From: Morinoia aosen
Lineage: Eukaryota; Arthropoda; Malacostraca; Amphipoda; Talitridae
Reading direction: 5' to 3'
Assembly: GCA_030386875.1 (NCBI GenBank)
Contig: CM059564.1
Coordinates: forward strand, 41,870,075-41,934,074
Length of the DNA stretch: 64,000 bases
Part shown: in pieces, positions 1 through 12,400 of the stretch
Numbering within the stretch: position 1 is the stretch's first letter
Layout: each line of letters starts with the position of its first letter
Position numbers and translations under genes: made by a program
The notes under the pieces: model-generated
Seen by the model: only the letters and a program-made list of their open reading frames with translations
What the model was told of the DNA's origin: nothing
Databases searched by the model: none

Positions 1-1631
1 CCTGTAAAGAAATTGGTCGCTTGAGTTAAGATCCATGGAAAAGTTCAGGGTTTTCTCCGTGATGGGAAATTACCATTGCAGTGTAGGGATATTCAGTTGT
101 CTTGATGCCTCTTCGAGAACCTTCTCATTCAGCGTCTTCGACTATTGCAGATCCTCGACGGCACCAAACAACACGACAAACATTCCTTGGGTGTTTTTCT
201 GAGCTTCACAAGTTAAAATCACGTGGCCTATTATTTCTCACTAAGTCACCTTGAGTTACACTTACAATTCAAACTTCGAGTTACACCATTTAACTCGCCC
301 TGATTGCTTTGCATTTGCCTCGGTTTTGTGAGCTGATTTCAGCCTAGTATAATTATCTAATTTACTGGCTAAACATTCATCCGCTCCCACTACGGACATT
401 TGTCTTCAGGGTGTAATATTCTTAAACTCCAAGACCAAGTAAAATGGAGTGACCATCGTCAATCACGGCTCAAAATTAAGATTTGAAGCAACTCTTAAAG
501 TCCTAATTCTCTGGTTTGTCAATTTGCCCGCAACCTGAAAGTAACCTCCACCAAAACACACTCATTTGCACCTGGCCAACGTCATCGCTCGCCGGACCTC
601 GCCTGCACGGAGTTTCCCATCTAAGGTATGGCTGCCACGCTGTTGCCACATCGTTGCCACGTTGCCGCTGGGAGCGTAGGTGTCGGGATGGCAACGGCAG
701 CGCGGTCTCAGCGAGCTAGCAGCAGGGACTCGGACTCTACAACACGACCAGCAGCAGCGGCAGCGATGTTGCGCATACCAGCTGGGGCGATCAGCTGCGG
801 CAGCTCTGGCAGCTTGAGGGGTACTTAAGGACGCGAGGGGAGTTAGGGCGGCATCATTATAGAGCGAAACTCCGTCACTGAAAGGTCTCTTCGTGCCACT
901 TCATTAAACATGTTAAATTTGCATACGGCGGGCACTCCGTATTAAATCCCAATATTGTGTTAACCTTCACGTAAAAGACTTAAACGTACAATTCGAGACC
1001 TTATTATAGTGCTTCGTCATCGCTGCATACCCAAGTTGCGTAAGACTATTGTAGCAATTGTTCCTAAATTTGCTAGTCTCATCTGCCCCATTGTCATATT
1101 TTGTGTACATCTTTCATTATAACAAGTAAACCAATGTGGCCGCATTGAAAGAAACGTCTTTTCTTTCGGAAAATAACTCCTTTGATTTGAAGATCAGGTT
1201 TGAAAAGACGGAAAATTTCAAAAAACTATAAACTTGGATTCTAAAAAAAAAGAAGTATACAACAATGTTAGAGAAGATCTTCAGAAGCCAAGCACGCCAT
1301 CGCTCATCACGGTTTCCTTCAATAAAGAAAATCTAAAAGCTGAGTTCCCATGTCTTATTATCCCTCTCTTACGATTTCGAAAAACACTGTTGAGCAAAAC
1401 GATTAAGGTTGGAAGTTAATAATAACTAGTACACCAACCAATCTTAACAAACTTAAGTCTTTTGACAGCGCGCGAGTCGGACAGGTATTCCAAGAAATTT
1501 CTGTAGTTTCCACTGAAACGATTCTGTACCGTCTCGAACCGACCGGCAGGCCGCAGCGGAGACATTTCAGGAAACACTTTGCGAGAAGTAAAGGAATTTC
1601 TTGAGAATTTCTTGAGTCCACCTCGCGCAAC
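1..1631. other. Intergenic, no gene recognised
   Basis: No open frame here resembles a known protein; the short frames at 500-830 and 1234-1630 look like chance. A GC-richer patch at about 560-860 is followed by AT-rich sequence. The tail of the stretch, from about 1600, grades into the first, diverged unit of the downstream tandem array. The region could be an old LTR or promoter-like sequence, but nothing decisive is visible. Confidence 0.4.
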
Positions 1632-2784
1632 GTTAGACTTTAGTTTTCCAATCGTAATTTTTGTAAGAATGCACCAATTGCCTTCAAATTGCTCTTCAAC
1701 GAAAGAGAAAAACATTTTCTATCTTCTTATTATAAACAAAACTCTATCGGTTATATGAAAAGTATAAAAATTTTACGATAAACATTGCCCACTCGCGCGC
1801 AGTCAAAACACTTCAGTTTTTCAATCGTAACTTTTGTAAGAATACACCAATTGCCTTCAAATTGCTCTTAAATAAAAGAAAAAAACATATTCTATCTTCT
1901 TATTATAAACAAAACCCTATCGGTTATATAAAAGTTATACAAATTTTACGATAAACATTGCCCACTCGCGCGCAGTCAAAACACTTCAGTTTTCCAATCG
2001 TAACTTTTGAAAAAATGCATCAATTGCCTTAAAATTACTCTCAAACAAAAGAAAAACCATTTTCTATCTTTTTAGTATAAACAAAACCCTATCGGTTGTC
2101 TGAAAGTTATGAAAATTTTTCGATAAACATTGCCCACTTGCGTGCAGTCAAAACACTTCAGTTTTCCAATCGTAACTTTTGAAAGAATGCACAGATTGCC
2201 TTCAAAATGCTTTTAAACAAAAGAAAAAAACATTTTCTACCTTCTTATTATAAACAAAACTCAATCGGTTACATAAAAGTTATAAAAATTTCCCGATAAA
2301 CATTGCCCACTCGCGCGCAGTCAAAATACTTCAGTTTTTCAATCGTAACTTTTGAAAGAATACACCAATTGCCTTCAAATTGCTCTTATATAAAAGAAAA
2401 AAACATTTTCTATCTTTTTATTATAAACAAAACTATATCGGTTGTATGAAAAGTATAAAAATTTCACGATAAACATTGCCCACTCGCGCGCAGTCAAAAC
2501 ACTTCAGTTTTCCAATCGTAACTTTTGTAAGAATGCACCAATTGCCTTCAAATTGCTTTTAAATAAAAGAGAAAAACATTTTCTATCTTTTTATTATAAA
2601 CAAAACCCTATCGGTTATATAAAAGTTATAAAAATTTCACGATAAACATTGCCCACTCGCGCGCAGTCAAAACACTTCAGTTTTCCAATCGTAACTTTTG
2701 AAAGAATGCACCAATTGCCTTCAAATTACTCTCAAACAAAAGAAAAAAACATTTTCTATCTTCTTAGTATAAACAAAACCCTAT
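1632..2784. repeat. Tandem satellite-like array, 173-bp unit
   Basis: The segment GCGCGCAGTCAAAA recurs with starts of AGTCAAAA near 1801, 1974, 2146, 2319, 2492 and 2664, giving a period of 172-173 bp and about 6.7 units. Each unit also carries TCCAATCGTAACTTTTG and ATTGCCTTCAAATTG. The units differ by scattered substitutions, and the first (from about 1632) is the most diverged. Short open frames across it are by-products of the repeat. It ends close to the start of the broken LINE. The monomer length is in the range of many satellite DNAs, but nothing shows a centromeric role. Confidence 0.9.
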
Positions 2785-2858
2785 TGTACAGTTGAAGTAC
2801 AGTTGAATCATTTTACAAAACGTGCTTTCTCCGTTGAAAGAGAACTAACTATTTTACT

Positions 2859-3488
2859 TTGGATATGAATGAGCTTTCTTCGATCCTAGTTCAGCCCTCG
2901 ATGTATTCTCACCAGAGTGTGAGGAAATTTTATAATTATTGTGTCAAACAACGACGACTGATGGACATGCAAGGAAATTCTCATCATACAGATGTACCCT
3001 CTCGAACCGCGAGTGTCTCGAAGAAACAACGCAGTATGAGGAAAATGTATGAAAGAAACAAAATTACTGAGGATGAATGGCAGAGTGCATGGAATGAGTA
3101 CAAGGACCAGCAAAAGAAAGTAAGGAGAATGATTAATGAGGCTAGAGTTAAAGAGGAGAGACACCAAGTTGAAAATCTAAGAAAGAAAGGTCCGGATGAA
3201 ATAAAAGATTGGTATAAGTTTATACAAGGTAATGATAGAAGTAGTGAAGTTCAAGTTGATGAATTAGTAGTTAATGGTTGCAGTTTGCAAGATAGGATGC
3301 AAATGGTGAAAGCAGTTGAAGAATACTGGGAGGACATTGGTGGAATGAATGAGCAGGTTACAGATGATGCACCCATAAATTTTCTGATTGATGAACGTGA
3401 ACTGCAAATGGAAGACAAAATCACTTGTGAAGAGATTGTAAGTTTTTTGAAGAAAGTGAAAAATGGAAAGGCATGTGGTCCTGATAGG
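2859..3488 (+). pseudogene. Host LINE ORF2, piece 1 (linker before RT)
   Basis: This open frame ends in NGKACGPD, the start of the reverse-transcriptase domain of non-LTR retrotransposons (usual form K.GKA.GPD.IP). The sequence then switches to a transposon end, and the rest of the motif, DKIPYEFYKCGG, resumes at 27690. The protein upstream of the join is the charged linker between endonuclease and RT; no endonuclease domain is present, so the LINE is 5'-truncated or diverged beyond recognition before about 2859. Piece 2 is at 27688-28249 and piece 3 at 34271-35640. The clade is not assigned. Confidence 0.8.
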
Positions 3489-3553
3489 TAGTGATGTACC
3501 GATACCATTTTTTTGGCCGATACCGATACCGATACCCATTTTTTGGCCGATAC
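3489..3553. repeat. hAT left terminus with CCGATA subterminal repeats
   Basis: The terminal 18 bases match the inverse of the right terminus over the first 15. The next 45 bases hold repeated CCGATACC motifs separated by T-runs. Such subterminal repeat clusters serve as transposase-binding sites in hAT elements; that role is inferred here. The arm is cut at 3553 by a solo LTR and resumes at 5828. Confidence 0.75.
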
Positions 3554-5827
3554 TGTCACGTCGTACAAGACGTGAGGAAATTTGAAGAATTTTGATAAAT
3601 TCATTGCGGCAACATTCTGCGGATCCGCGCTTCGTCCGCAAGAATGACGCCAACGTTTTATTTGTTTGAAGTGCGTGGGAGGAACAGGTTCCCGGATAAT
3701 TTTAAGTTCTGCGTTGTTTAGGAAGTGAACTCGAGTGAGAAACCCATTCGATTGACGTGTTACCTCGCTAGCTATATTTTTCGGGTGTTTTCACACGGTG
3801 TAGCCAGTAAGCTGCAGTGTAATGCTGGGAATTAGTCAGGTTCTGGTTTAACGGTATTTTAGCTGAACACTGTGATTTTACTAATGAACTTTCCTATCTC
3901 TGTTTCACTGCTCTAAGTGATTTGTGTTAATGTCCAAACCTTTTGCTCAACAACATTTACATAATAGCCAAGCCATGTAAGCTATGTTGTCATACATAAT
4001 ATTGTAAACAGTGTCATGGGCAGTAAATGCAACATGGAGAGACTGACATTTCAATGCCTCTTAGTCTACACAGAGGATTACTTGAAGTTTATTGCATTTC
4101 ATAGATTAACACAAGATAGCAAATTTTATATTCATTTGATAATACAAACCAACCACTGCTTCACTATTGAAAGATTTGTGTACTGAAAATAAAAGCTATG
4201 GTGATTCTTCCATGGATTAGACATCAGTTGTTGATAAAAAAAATTCATGGCACGTCGTGCCAGACTTGTACCAACTTGGGAACACGATTTTCTTGTCTTT
4301 GTATTATCTCTTGTCTTTTTATTATTTATAACATTCATTAATAGAAAGATGTGAACCAAGCAAATTAAATTTAGTCGATTGGCTTCTTACCGATGAGCTG
4401 TGCTGGGCAAGTTGCGCCAGTCAGCAAGGTGGAAGCCTAAAGTTACGGCATTCAGTAGACTGAGAATAGGCGCAGAAATTTGAGACCACTAGCTCATATG
4501 ATTTGTGTTTTCAAAGCGACGTCGACAAACGTGCACTTGCCTCTCTCATTTTGTTTATAATAGAATTTATTGATAATGGTGATTTGATGACCTGAGTGAC
4601 TTGCCCCTGCTTTAGAGACCTAATTTGCTGTCTCTTTTCCACAGATAGGGTAAAGAAAGCCAGAGTAGGCACTTATTTTGCAGACTAAAATAAGCTGTCA
4701 CAGGTCTAAACTGAGGGACCTTTCCTCATCGTCTGTAAGTATTTTAGAGTATCCTCTTTCAACTTGTGATGTTACCTAACTCGTCATACCTTTATAGTGT
4801 GAAGCGTTCATGTGAAAACTATAAACTTGTTGTGCGATCGTCCACCTTTGTTCAAATAAAGTGCTTATTGACTAATGACCGCTGTGTTAGGATTGTTGGA
4901 TACGGATGTACATTCATGTGTGTAACTTTGTGCTTCCTTAAAAGGACACTTTGAACATTGGCCGAAACAAGCGATTCATGTATTATTGCCTGGCGTCAGG
5001 GATTACGAAGTTCATGCCATGTACATATAAACTATCAAAAGCGTTCTCACCTCACAATGGAAATGCATCGTCCATGAAATTGCGCTGTCTCTTATAGCTG
5101 TCATTACACGTATTATCGAATGTAGATCGGGCAGGATTAGGAGTACATTGCCCTCAATCATCCCCCTCGACTAGTGACACGAGTTTACAATATTCGTGTG
5201 TGTATATCATAAATGTGTTCTTTCTAAATGTGTTACTCGACTAGAGACTTATTTTTCTTCCCCGTCGATGCAACGGAAACCTTTCTTGTTTGTGAACTTA
5301 TTTCCCAGCCTACTGTTCCTGTGCACCCTGTGCGTAGATTCCGCGTTCCCCCAACTACACGCTAGATGGTGCCTTCCTCTTTCCTCTCTTGGGACACCTT
5401 TGTCGCGGTCAGGGGAGGCTAAAACTTTCTTATATGATAATACTAGTAATGGTAATGCGAATTGTTGTTGTGCTACGTCGTTAGCAGGGCGGTGAACTCT
5501 CTTTTTATGTGCTACTATTCTATGGCCTCTTATGTCCCACTCAGCTATTTCTCGTGTACCCTTGAGGTGTGAGTTACTTTCTTGTTGTGCGGTGCTATAT
5601 GCATCAGTTAATCATTCGACTATGATCTTGAATTAGGCTTCTCATGTCATGCAATTCGTGGTCCGACTCTGAATCATACCTTTCTGGGCAGATTCACGGA
5701 GTCGCTCGGATCAGAAATAAAACCGAAGAAACCTCGAAATTCTTTTGGAACCCTTGCGCCTACCGTTCTATGTCGTGCCGAAGCGAAGATAGAGAAGATA
5801 GAAAGTCCGCTAGCGCACGACATAACA
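3554..5827 (+). mobile_element. Solo LTR of the BEL/Pao family (copy 1)
   Basis: It begins TGTCACGTCGTAC and ends GCACGACATAACA, obeying the TG..CA rule, and is flanked by the 5-bp duplication GATAC (3549-3553 and 5828-5832). It is 2274 bp long and aligns along its whole length with the two LTRs of the element at 7064-18544, although it is clearly older: it lacks a block near 7290-7430 and carries many substitutions. A solo LTR normally arises by recombination between the two LTRs of a full element. Confidence 0.92.
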
Positions 5828-5990
5828 GATACCGATACCGATACTCCGATACTTGAAAATACCGATACTTTCACCGATACTACTACCGATACCGATACTT
5901 TTACAATCATCTAACCTAATAATACCCGTTGTATGTTAGTTTATACTTTTACAATCATCTAACCTAATAATACCCGTTGTATGTTAGTTT
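5828..5990. repeat. hAT left arm, second segment, with a 48-bp direct duplication
   Basis: CCGATA hexamers continue directly from the pre-insertion left arm. They are followed by a segment containing CTAACCTAATAATACCCG present twice in tandem (about 5895-5942 and 5943-5990). The same CCTAATAATACCC motif occurs inverted in the right arm near 27500. The second copy is cut at about 5990 by a truncated LINE, and the arm resumes near 19961. Confidence 0.75.
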
Positions 5991-6480
5991 AATCCCTTGT
6001 GTTATCGCGCATTGACTACTGCAGCCTAGTATGGGGAGACTTACCTCAATACCTTCAAAGGGACTTACAAAAATGCATGAATTTTGCAGCCAAGGTGGTA
6101 TGCAACGGTAATTTCAAAAGAAATGATCACGTAACCCCTCTCCTCAATAAACTCGGCTGGATTCCTATCCAAGAAAGGCTCCTCTTGCAGAAGGGCCAGT
6201 ACGTATTCTCCTCGTTATATCTTCCTCAGAGCAATGCGGAGATAGTGCGTTTCCATCCACCCACTGTAACCAGTCAAAAACCGAGCAGAAACAATAATGT
6301 CTTAGTCAACTATCGTTCATCTCACTTAGGGCAGAAGGCTCTGTCCATATCAGGCGCCTTACTGTGGAACAAACTTCCCCTGAATATTAAAGTCCCTCAA
6401 AGACCGAGAGAATTTAAAGCCAAAATAACTCGTCATCTTGTGTCTCAATAATAATTTTTAGTTACAGAACATACTGAATG
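5991..6480 (+). pseudogene. 5'-truncated LINE: ORF2 C-terminus
   Basis: An open frame (5999-6451, about 150 residues) begins abruptly with RIDYCSLVWGDLP and runs to a stop. RxDYC..VWG followed by a basic tail and WNKLPLNIK is the usual C-terminal arrangement of CR1/Jockey-like LINE reverse transcriptases downstream of the RT core. No RT core or endonuclease precedes it. The 3' end of the same insertion appears to be the A-rich/CTTT tail near 19953, on the far side of the later BEL insertion; GTATGTTAGTTT before it resembles TGTATTAGTTT after that tail, a decayed target duplication. Confidence 0.65.
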
Positions 6481-6559
6481 AGTACTGACGAATCTCATTT
6501 GCCTGGTATCTCCATTGCTGAACAATCTCCCTCGCTCATTGTTTTATAATTCAAGACAT

Positions 6560-7063
6560 CACACAACAGTTTTGAAGTATGCGTAGGTATTATGATTTGA
6601 CCGCCTATACGTTGTCATTTGCAAACATGCTAACTTATATATGTGTGTACGTATATAGGTGTATGTGCACATATGGGTGTGTATATGTGCACGTACACCT
6701 GTGTGCACTAGAGTAGATAAACCAGTCGAAGGTTGCATTTTATGTCATTCCTCTCCGTTTCTGTGCAAGCATCAAACTAGACCGTCATGGTACCTATATG
6801 TGTGTGTGTGTTTATCAATTGCAGACATTCTGCACCATATTACAAAGATAATGTGTTTTTTTCTAATATGAAATTGTAAAGCATCCATGTAAAAAAAAAA
6901 TAAATTCGTTGTGTAATCATCCATTTATACTGCAGTAATATGCTTATTCTGCTTATAATAATGTGATACCTATGTTTGTTCATGAATTGCCGACAATTTG
7001 CGCAATATTTCAAAGATAATGTGATTTGTTTTCTAATATGAAACCTTTATAGGACATTAATGT
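6560..7063 (+). repeat. Relic of a diverged LTR relative, left part
   Basis: Segments such as the one around TTGTAAAGCATCCATG (near 6870) and the CATGCTAAC.TATATATGTG block recall parts of the BEL LTRs and, more closely, the repeats at 18700-19840. GT-rich microsatellite-like sequence lies at 6640-6700. The stretch is cut at 7063 by the BEL element, with target duplication AATGT. The exact left boundary with LINE sequence is not clear. Confidence 0.45.
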
Positions 7064-9390
7064 TGTCGCGTCTTACAAGACACGACAAAATTCAAAGAAT
7101 TTTGATAATTTAGTCCGGCAACATTTTGCGGATCCGCGCTTCGTCCGCAAGAATGACGCCAACGTTTTATTTGTTTGAAGTGCGTGGGAGGAACAGGTTC
7201 CCGGATAATATTAAGTTTCTGTGTAGTTAGAGAGTGAGCTTGAGTGGGAAAATCATTTGATTTACGTGTTGCCGCGCTGGCTATATGTTCGGGTGTTTTC
7301 ACACGACTTGTGTTAGATAGCGGTGAACGGCTGGTTTCTGGAGCATTCGACAATGCTTCCGGCGGCCGGCAAACCCACCTACATTGAGTCAGACCAGCCA
7401 TTACAGTTCGGTAGAGTCTGGTGTTTTCTTTCGGTGTAGCCAATAAGCTGCGGTGTAATGCTGGGAATTAGTCAGGTTCTGGCTTAACGGCATTTTAGCT
7501 GAACACTGTGATTTACCGATGAATTTTCCTATCTCTGTTTCACTGCTCCAAGTGATTTTGTGTTGATGTCCAAATGTTTTTTTTTTGCTCAGCAACATTT
7601 GCATAATAGTCAAGCCATGTAAGCTATGTTGTCATATATAATATTGGAAACAGTGTCAAGGGCAGTAAATGCAACATGGAGAGACTGACATTTCAATGCT
7701 TTTTAGTTTGACACAGGATTACTTGAAGTTTATCACATTTCATAGATTAACACAAGATTGCACCAACTTGGGAACATGATTTTTCTTGTCTTTGTACTAT
7801 TTCTTGTCTTTGTATTATTTCTTGTCTTTGTATTATTTATAACATTCATTAATAGAGGGATGTGAGGCAAGTAAGAATAAATTTAGTCGATTGGCTTCTT
7901 ACCTATGAGCTGTGCTGGGCAAGTTGCGCCAGTCAGCAAGGTGGAAGCCTAAAGTTACGGCATTCAGTAGACTGAGAATAGGCGCGGAAATTTGAGACCA
8001 CTAGCTCATACGAGTTGCGTTTTCAAAGCGACGTTGACAAACGTGTACTTGCCTCTCTCATTATTTTTATAATAGAATTTATTGATAATGGTTGATTTGA
8101 TAACCTGAGTGACTTGCCCTGCTTTAGAGACCTAATTTTGCTGTCTCTTTTTCCACAGATAGGGTAAAGTAAAAAACAGAGCAATCAATTATTTTATGTC
8201 CTAGAATATGCTGCTCCAGGTCTAAAGTGAGGGACCTTTCCCCATCGTCTGTAAGTATTTTATAGTATTCTCTCTCAACCTGTAACGTTACCTAACTCGT
8301 CATCCCTTTATTATTGTGAGGCTTTCATGCGAAAACTATAAACTCGTTGTGCGATCGTCCCCCTTTTGTTCAAATAAAGTGCCTATTAACTAATGACCGC
8401 TGTGTCAAGATTGTTGGATACGGATGTACATTCGTGGATATATCTTTTTGTGCTTCCTTAAAAAAAAAGGAAAAGACACTTTGAACATTGGCCGAAACAA
8501 GCGATTGATGTGATTGCCTGGTGTCGAGGATTGCGAAGTTTATGTCATGTACTTGTAAACTGTCAAAAGTGCTTTCACCTCACAATGAAAATGCATCGTC
8601 CGTGGAATTGTGTTGTCTCTCAAAATTATCATTACATGTATTGTCAAATGTAGATTGAGCGAGATTAGGAGTACATTGCCTTCAATCACTCCTTTCGACT
8701 AGTGACACGATTTCTGCAATATTCGTGTGCGTGTATCATAAATGTGTTCTTTCTAATGTGTTTCCTAGCAGTGTGTCCTTGGCAGGGTGTTCTTGACAAT
8801 ATGATCCTCAACTAGAGACTTTTTCTTCCCTGTCAATGCAACAGAAACCTTTCCTTGTTTCAGGAACTTCTCTCCTAGCTCACTACTCCTGTGTGTCATG
8901 TGCATAGATTCCGCGTTCCCTCAACCTCACACCGAATGGTGCCTTCATCTTTCCTCTCTTGGAACATCTTTGTCGTGGTTAAGGGAGGCTGAAACTTTCC
9001 TATAGAATGATAATAATTGAGTCATGAGATGTTATTATGCTATGTTGTTCCCATGACTATGCCTCGTGACCACTCTTATTGCCCTTCCATATCATACCTA
9101 GTTCTAACATTATTTAGCCGTGCTCCGTGTCTTGCTCCAGAAGTAGGAGATTCCTTCCTCGTTATGCAGCGCCATATACATTTAATTGATCAATCGACGG
9201 CGATCTTAAATTAGGATTTATTGCAATTCCTGGTCCGAGTCTGAATCATACTTGTCTGTGCAGATTTACGGAACCAGGAGATAAGAAATAAAAAACCTGA
9301 AGAGACCTCGTTTCCCTTTGGGCATCCTACCGAGTTCCGTTCAATGGCGTGCCGAGGCGAAGATCAATTCCGCTAGCGCACGACATTACA
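7064..9390 (+). repeat. 5' LTR of the BEL/Pao element
   Basis: This 2327-bp LTR is unusually long. It begins TGTCGCGTC and ends GACATTACA. An AATAAA lies at 9287-9292 near the 3' end and may act as the LTR polyadenylation signal. The stretch around 8848-8996 matches the 3' half of the SINE-like repeats at 37.7-41.2 kb. Next to the LTR end, at 9391, no complement to a tRNA 3' end (usually starting TGG) could be recognised, so the primer-binding site may be missing. Confidence 0.9.
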
Positions 9391-9495
9391 GTAAATAGAC
9401 GTCAGCGGAAGGTGCCCTCCCACGAAGAAGCCCTCCAAAGAGGAGGCCCACAGCAGACTCTCAGCCGCCCGCGCCGAATATCCGAGACCACAGAA

Positions 9496-12400
9496 ATGAC
9501 CTCTCTCGGAAGAAAGAGCAAGCCTAGACTTCCACAGCTGGAAGAACAATTCCATACGGAGCTAGCAGCCTTGAATAGTCTCCTGAATGGTGCAGTACCA
9601 CGAGATCTCAAGACTCCCAGCGAGGTGGATCAAGTCCACGCTGGAATCCGAGCAAAGGCTAAGACCATCAAGCGAATAGGAGACCAGCTGGTCCTAGCTC
9701 TAGAGGGCTCGGGAGCCACAGCAGAAGCGACAGCAGTCCGGGACTCGCTGACAATCGCCAGGGCCCGCAGGAAGAAGCTGATGGATTCAATGGATCGCAG
9801 AAGTGAGGAGCTCCTGGGGAGCTCGTCACGGAGTGTGACAAAGGAACCCTCCCAGCGCAAGAACTCGAGGTCGAAGAGGACCTCGTCCAAGAACCAGCAG
9901 CAAGGCGCTGCCTATCAGAACAAGCCCCCAAAACCATCATTGGCCGAGAGCAGGAGCGGACACCGTTCCAACCATCGGGGCAGAGACCAGGCCAGCCCCT
10001 GCCATCGTCGTCAGAGTCACCAAGGCTCGAGCTATTACAGCCAGAGCCAAGACAGTGAGAGTGATCGTAGCCAGAGCCTTCTCAGCGCCAGCCCTCGTCA
10101 CAAGGACGGCGAATACGAGCGCCGCGAGCCCCCTGGCCAAGGCAATAAGCAGATGCTTATCGACATCACTGAAGAGCCATCGGTACTGTTGGCACAAATC
10201 ACCATCGAGAGGTCGAAACTGAGGAACGGGAACCGAGCGGAGAATGATCAGCCCTTCGGTGAAGAGAACACTGAGAGCAAAAACGCTCGGACAGGTGCCT
10301 GGGTCGACCAAGCTTTCCAATGCCACGTCGTGGAGCCCGTAAGGGGCGCGACGGCAGTCGCGAACGCTCTACCCGGTGACACCGCACTCGCACCCCTGAT
10401 GAATCCCTCCGCACCAGCATTCCAGCCTAGCGCTTCCACCAGCTCGCCTGCCGTAGTATTCGAAGCAAGGCCACCAGTGATCGACGGAGCTATGAGGCTC
10501 TCGATGATCGAAGACCTAAAGAAAGGGCCTAGCCAACCCTATGCGGGAGAGGCCCATCTGTTCCACAGATGGTTCGACGCCCTCAAGAGGAGGATGGAAA
10601 GACTCGCCGTGGAGCCCATCGACGCCATTGAGATCCTCACAAACCACACCTGCAGAGAGCCGAGGAGCCTGATCAACGATATACTGGCCGCAACGTACCT
10701 AGACACAGCGGCCCTGCTCACCCACATCGTCGAACAATTGAAGACTCGCTTCGGCTCTGACGACAGGGTAGCCGACACTCTGCTCGAACGCCTCGCGCAA
10801 GCCTCGGACATCAAGGGATCTAAAGGCGACCGCACGGTCGGCCTCAAGCTGCGGAAGTTCAGCGACGCCTGTCTAGCGATTCATCACACCATGCAGCACA
10901 ATCACGGCCTCTCCTTCCTGAACACCGACGTAGGGCTATCCCCCATTGTAGAGAGACTGCCCTTCTTCGTTTTAGATGCCTGGAGAAACGAAAGAAGCAG
11001 GCACAGAAGATTAACTGGATCGTTACCTGATTTCGCGAAGTTCTGCGATTTCATCAAAACGCTGTCAGATACCCAATGCGACAGTTTCGGGGCATCGAAC
11101 CTCAACTGGATGAGTGCTCGACGCGAGACCGCGGCCCCCGCTCGCCCCAATCTAAGAGCCCTGCGAGTCCTCTACACGTCCTCGGAGAATCAAACCGGCA
11201 GCTGCGTCCTACACCAGAGTGCACAACATGCGACGAACTCGTGCCAAGCAGTAAGAAAGATGGAACCTCAGAAGAAGAAGGACTTCATACGTGAGCACAA
11301 GCTGTGCTACCGCTGTCTGGGGACTCATTGGGCAAAGCATTGCAAAGAGATCGTGAAGTGCGACGATTGCGGAGCCGAGAATCACACCACAACCGCTCAC
11401 ATCAACTGGCGAGCAGCGGGAAATTCGAGTGAAACCACTCGTCGGGAGAGACCCAGTCGAGAACCGAGCGACGACAGAGCTCAGAGCGAACTCGGGGAGA
11501 GATTGAGAGCCGTGGCCCTGGCCTCTCGCGTACCCGCAGCCGAGAAGAGTGCATGCAGCAAAGTTGTCCTGGCAGACGTTATCGACGAGAACACGGGTCG
11601 GTCGTGCCGCGCCTACGTAATCTTAGATGAGAAAAGTACCACGTCCTTCTGCTCTCCTAAGCTGTTGAACGCCCTCCGCGTGACAACCCCCAAGTCTCAC
11701 TATGAGCTGGAAACGCTGACCGATCAATCCGCCGCTCGATACGGCAGACGCGTGTCAGGGCTGAAAATAAAGGGAGTGTCCGAAGACCAAACATTCGAGC
11801 TCCCACCGATGTTGGAATGCAACTCCATCCCCGATAGAAAGAAAGCAGTTGCGACCTACGAACGCGTCGCAAGAACCCCGGAGATATCGCACTTCGCTCA
11901 CCATTTCTTGCCCTTGGACAAACACGCAGAAGTCGCGGTGCTCCTAGGGACGGACTGTGGAGACCTACTCTACAGCCACTCCGACAAACAACGTCGTAAG
12001 GCTCCGTTCGTCCACCACACCGCCTTGGGCTGGGCAGTGGTCGGCAAGGTGAACGACGACGTCAACCCCGAAGGAGAGCACTCTTACACGGTCGCAAGAA
12101 TCGTAGCCGAAGTCGCTCTCAAAACCTGTGGCCCGGAGGCGTGCCTTGAACTGTTTTCAGGAAAAGACGCTATTACCCAGCAGCACAGCGACGAGACCTC
12201 TCAACCGCGGCCCCCCGACGACCGCGGAGACCCTGAAAAGACGAAAAACACAAGGATGGAGGACGAGAATCAAGCGGGAGCCCCGCCAGCGACGAGATTT
12301 ATCAACCAGTCAGCAACAAACGATGAAATGGACGCACAGTGCGATCCAGACAGCGCACCACCGAAGTCCAAGAAGAAACGGAAACGGGAGCTTCCGTACC

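Noticed and set aside
503..828. Overlapping short frames in a GC-rich patch
   Set aside because: Three frames are open at once, which reflects base composition; none resembles a protein.
2442..2645. Short frame in the tandem array
   Set aside because: It is a by-product of the 173-bp repeat.
9349..9495. GTG at 9349 as the start of the Gag protein
   Set aside because: It lies within the LTR and is not an ATG. The first in-frame ATG is 9496; the upstream opening probably reflects a deleted leader.
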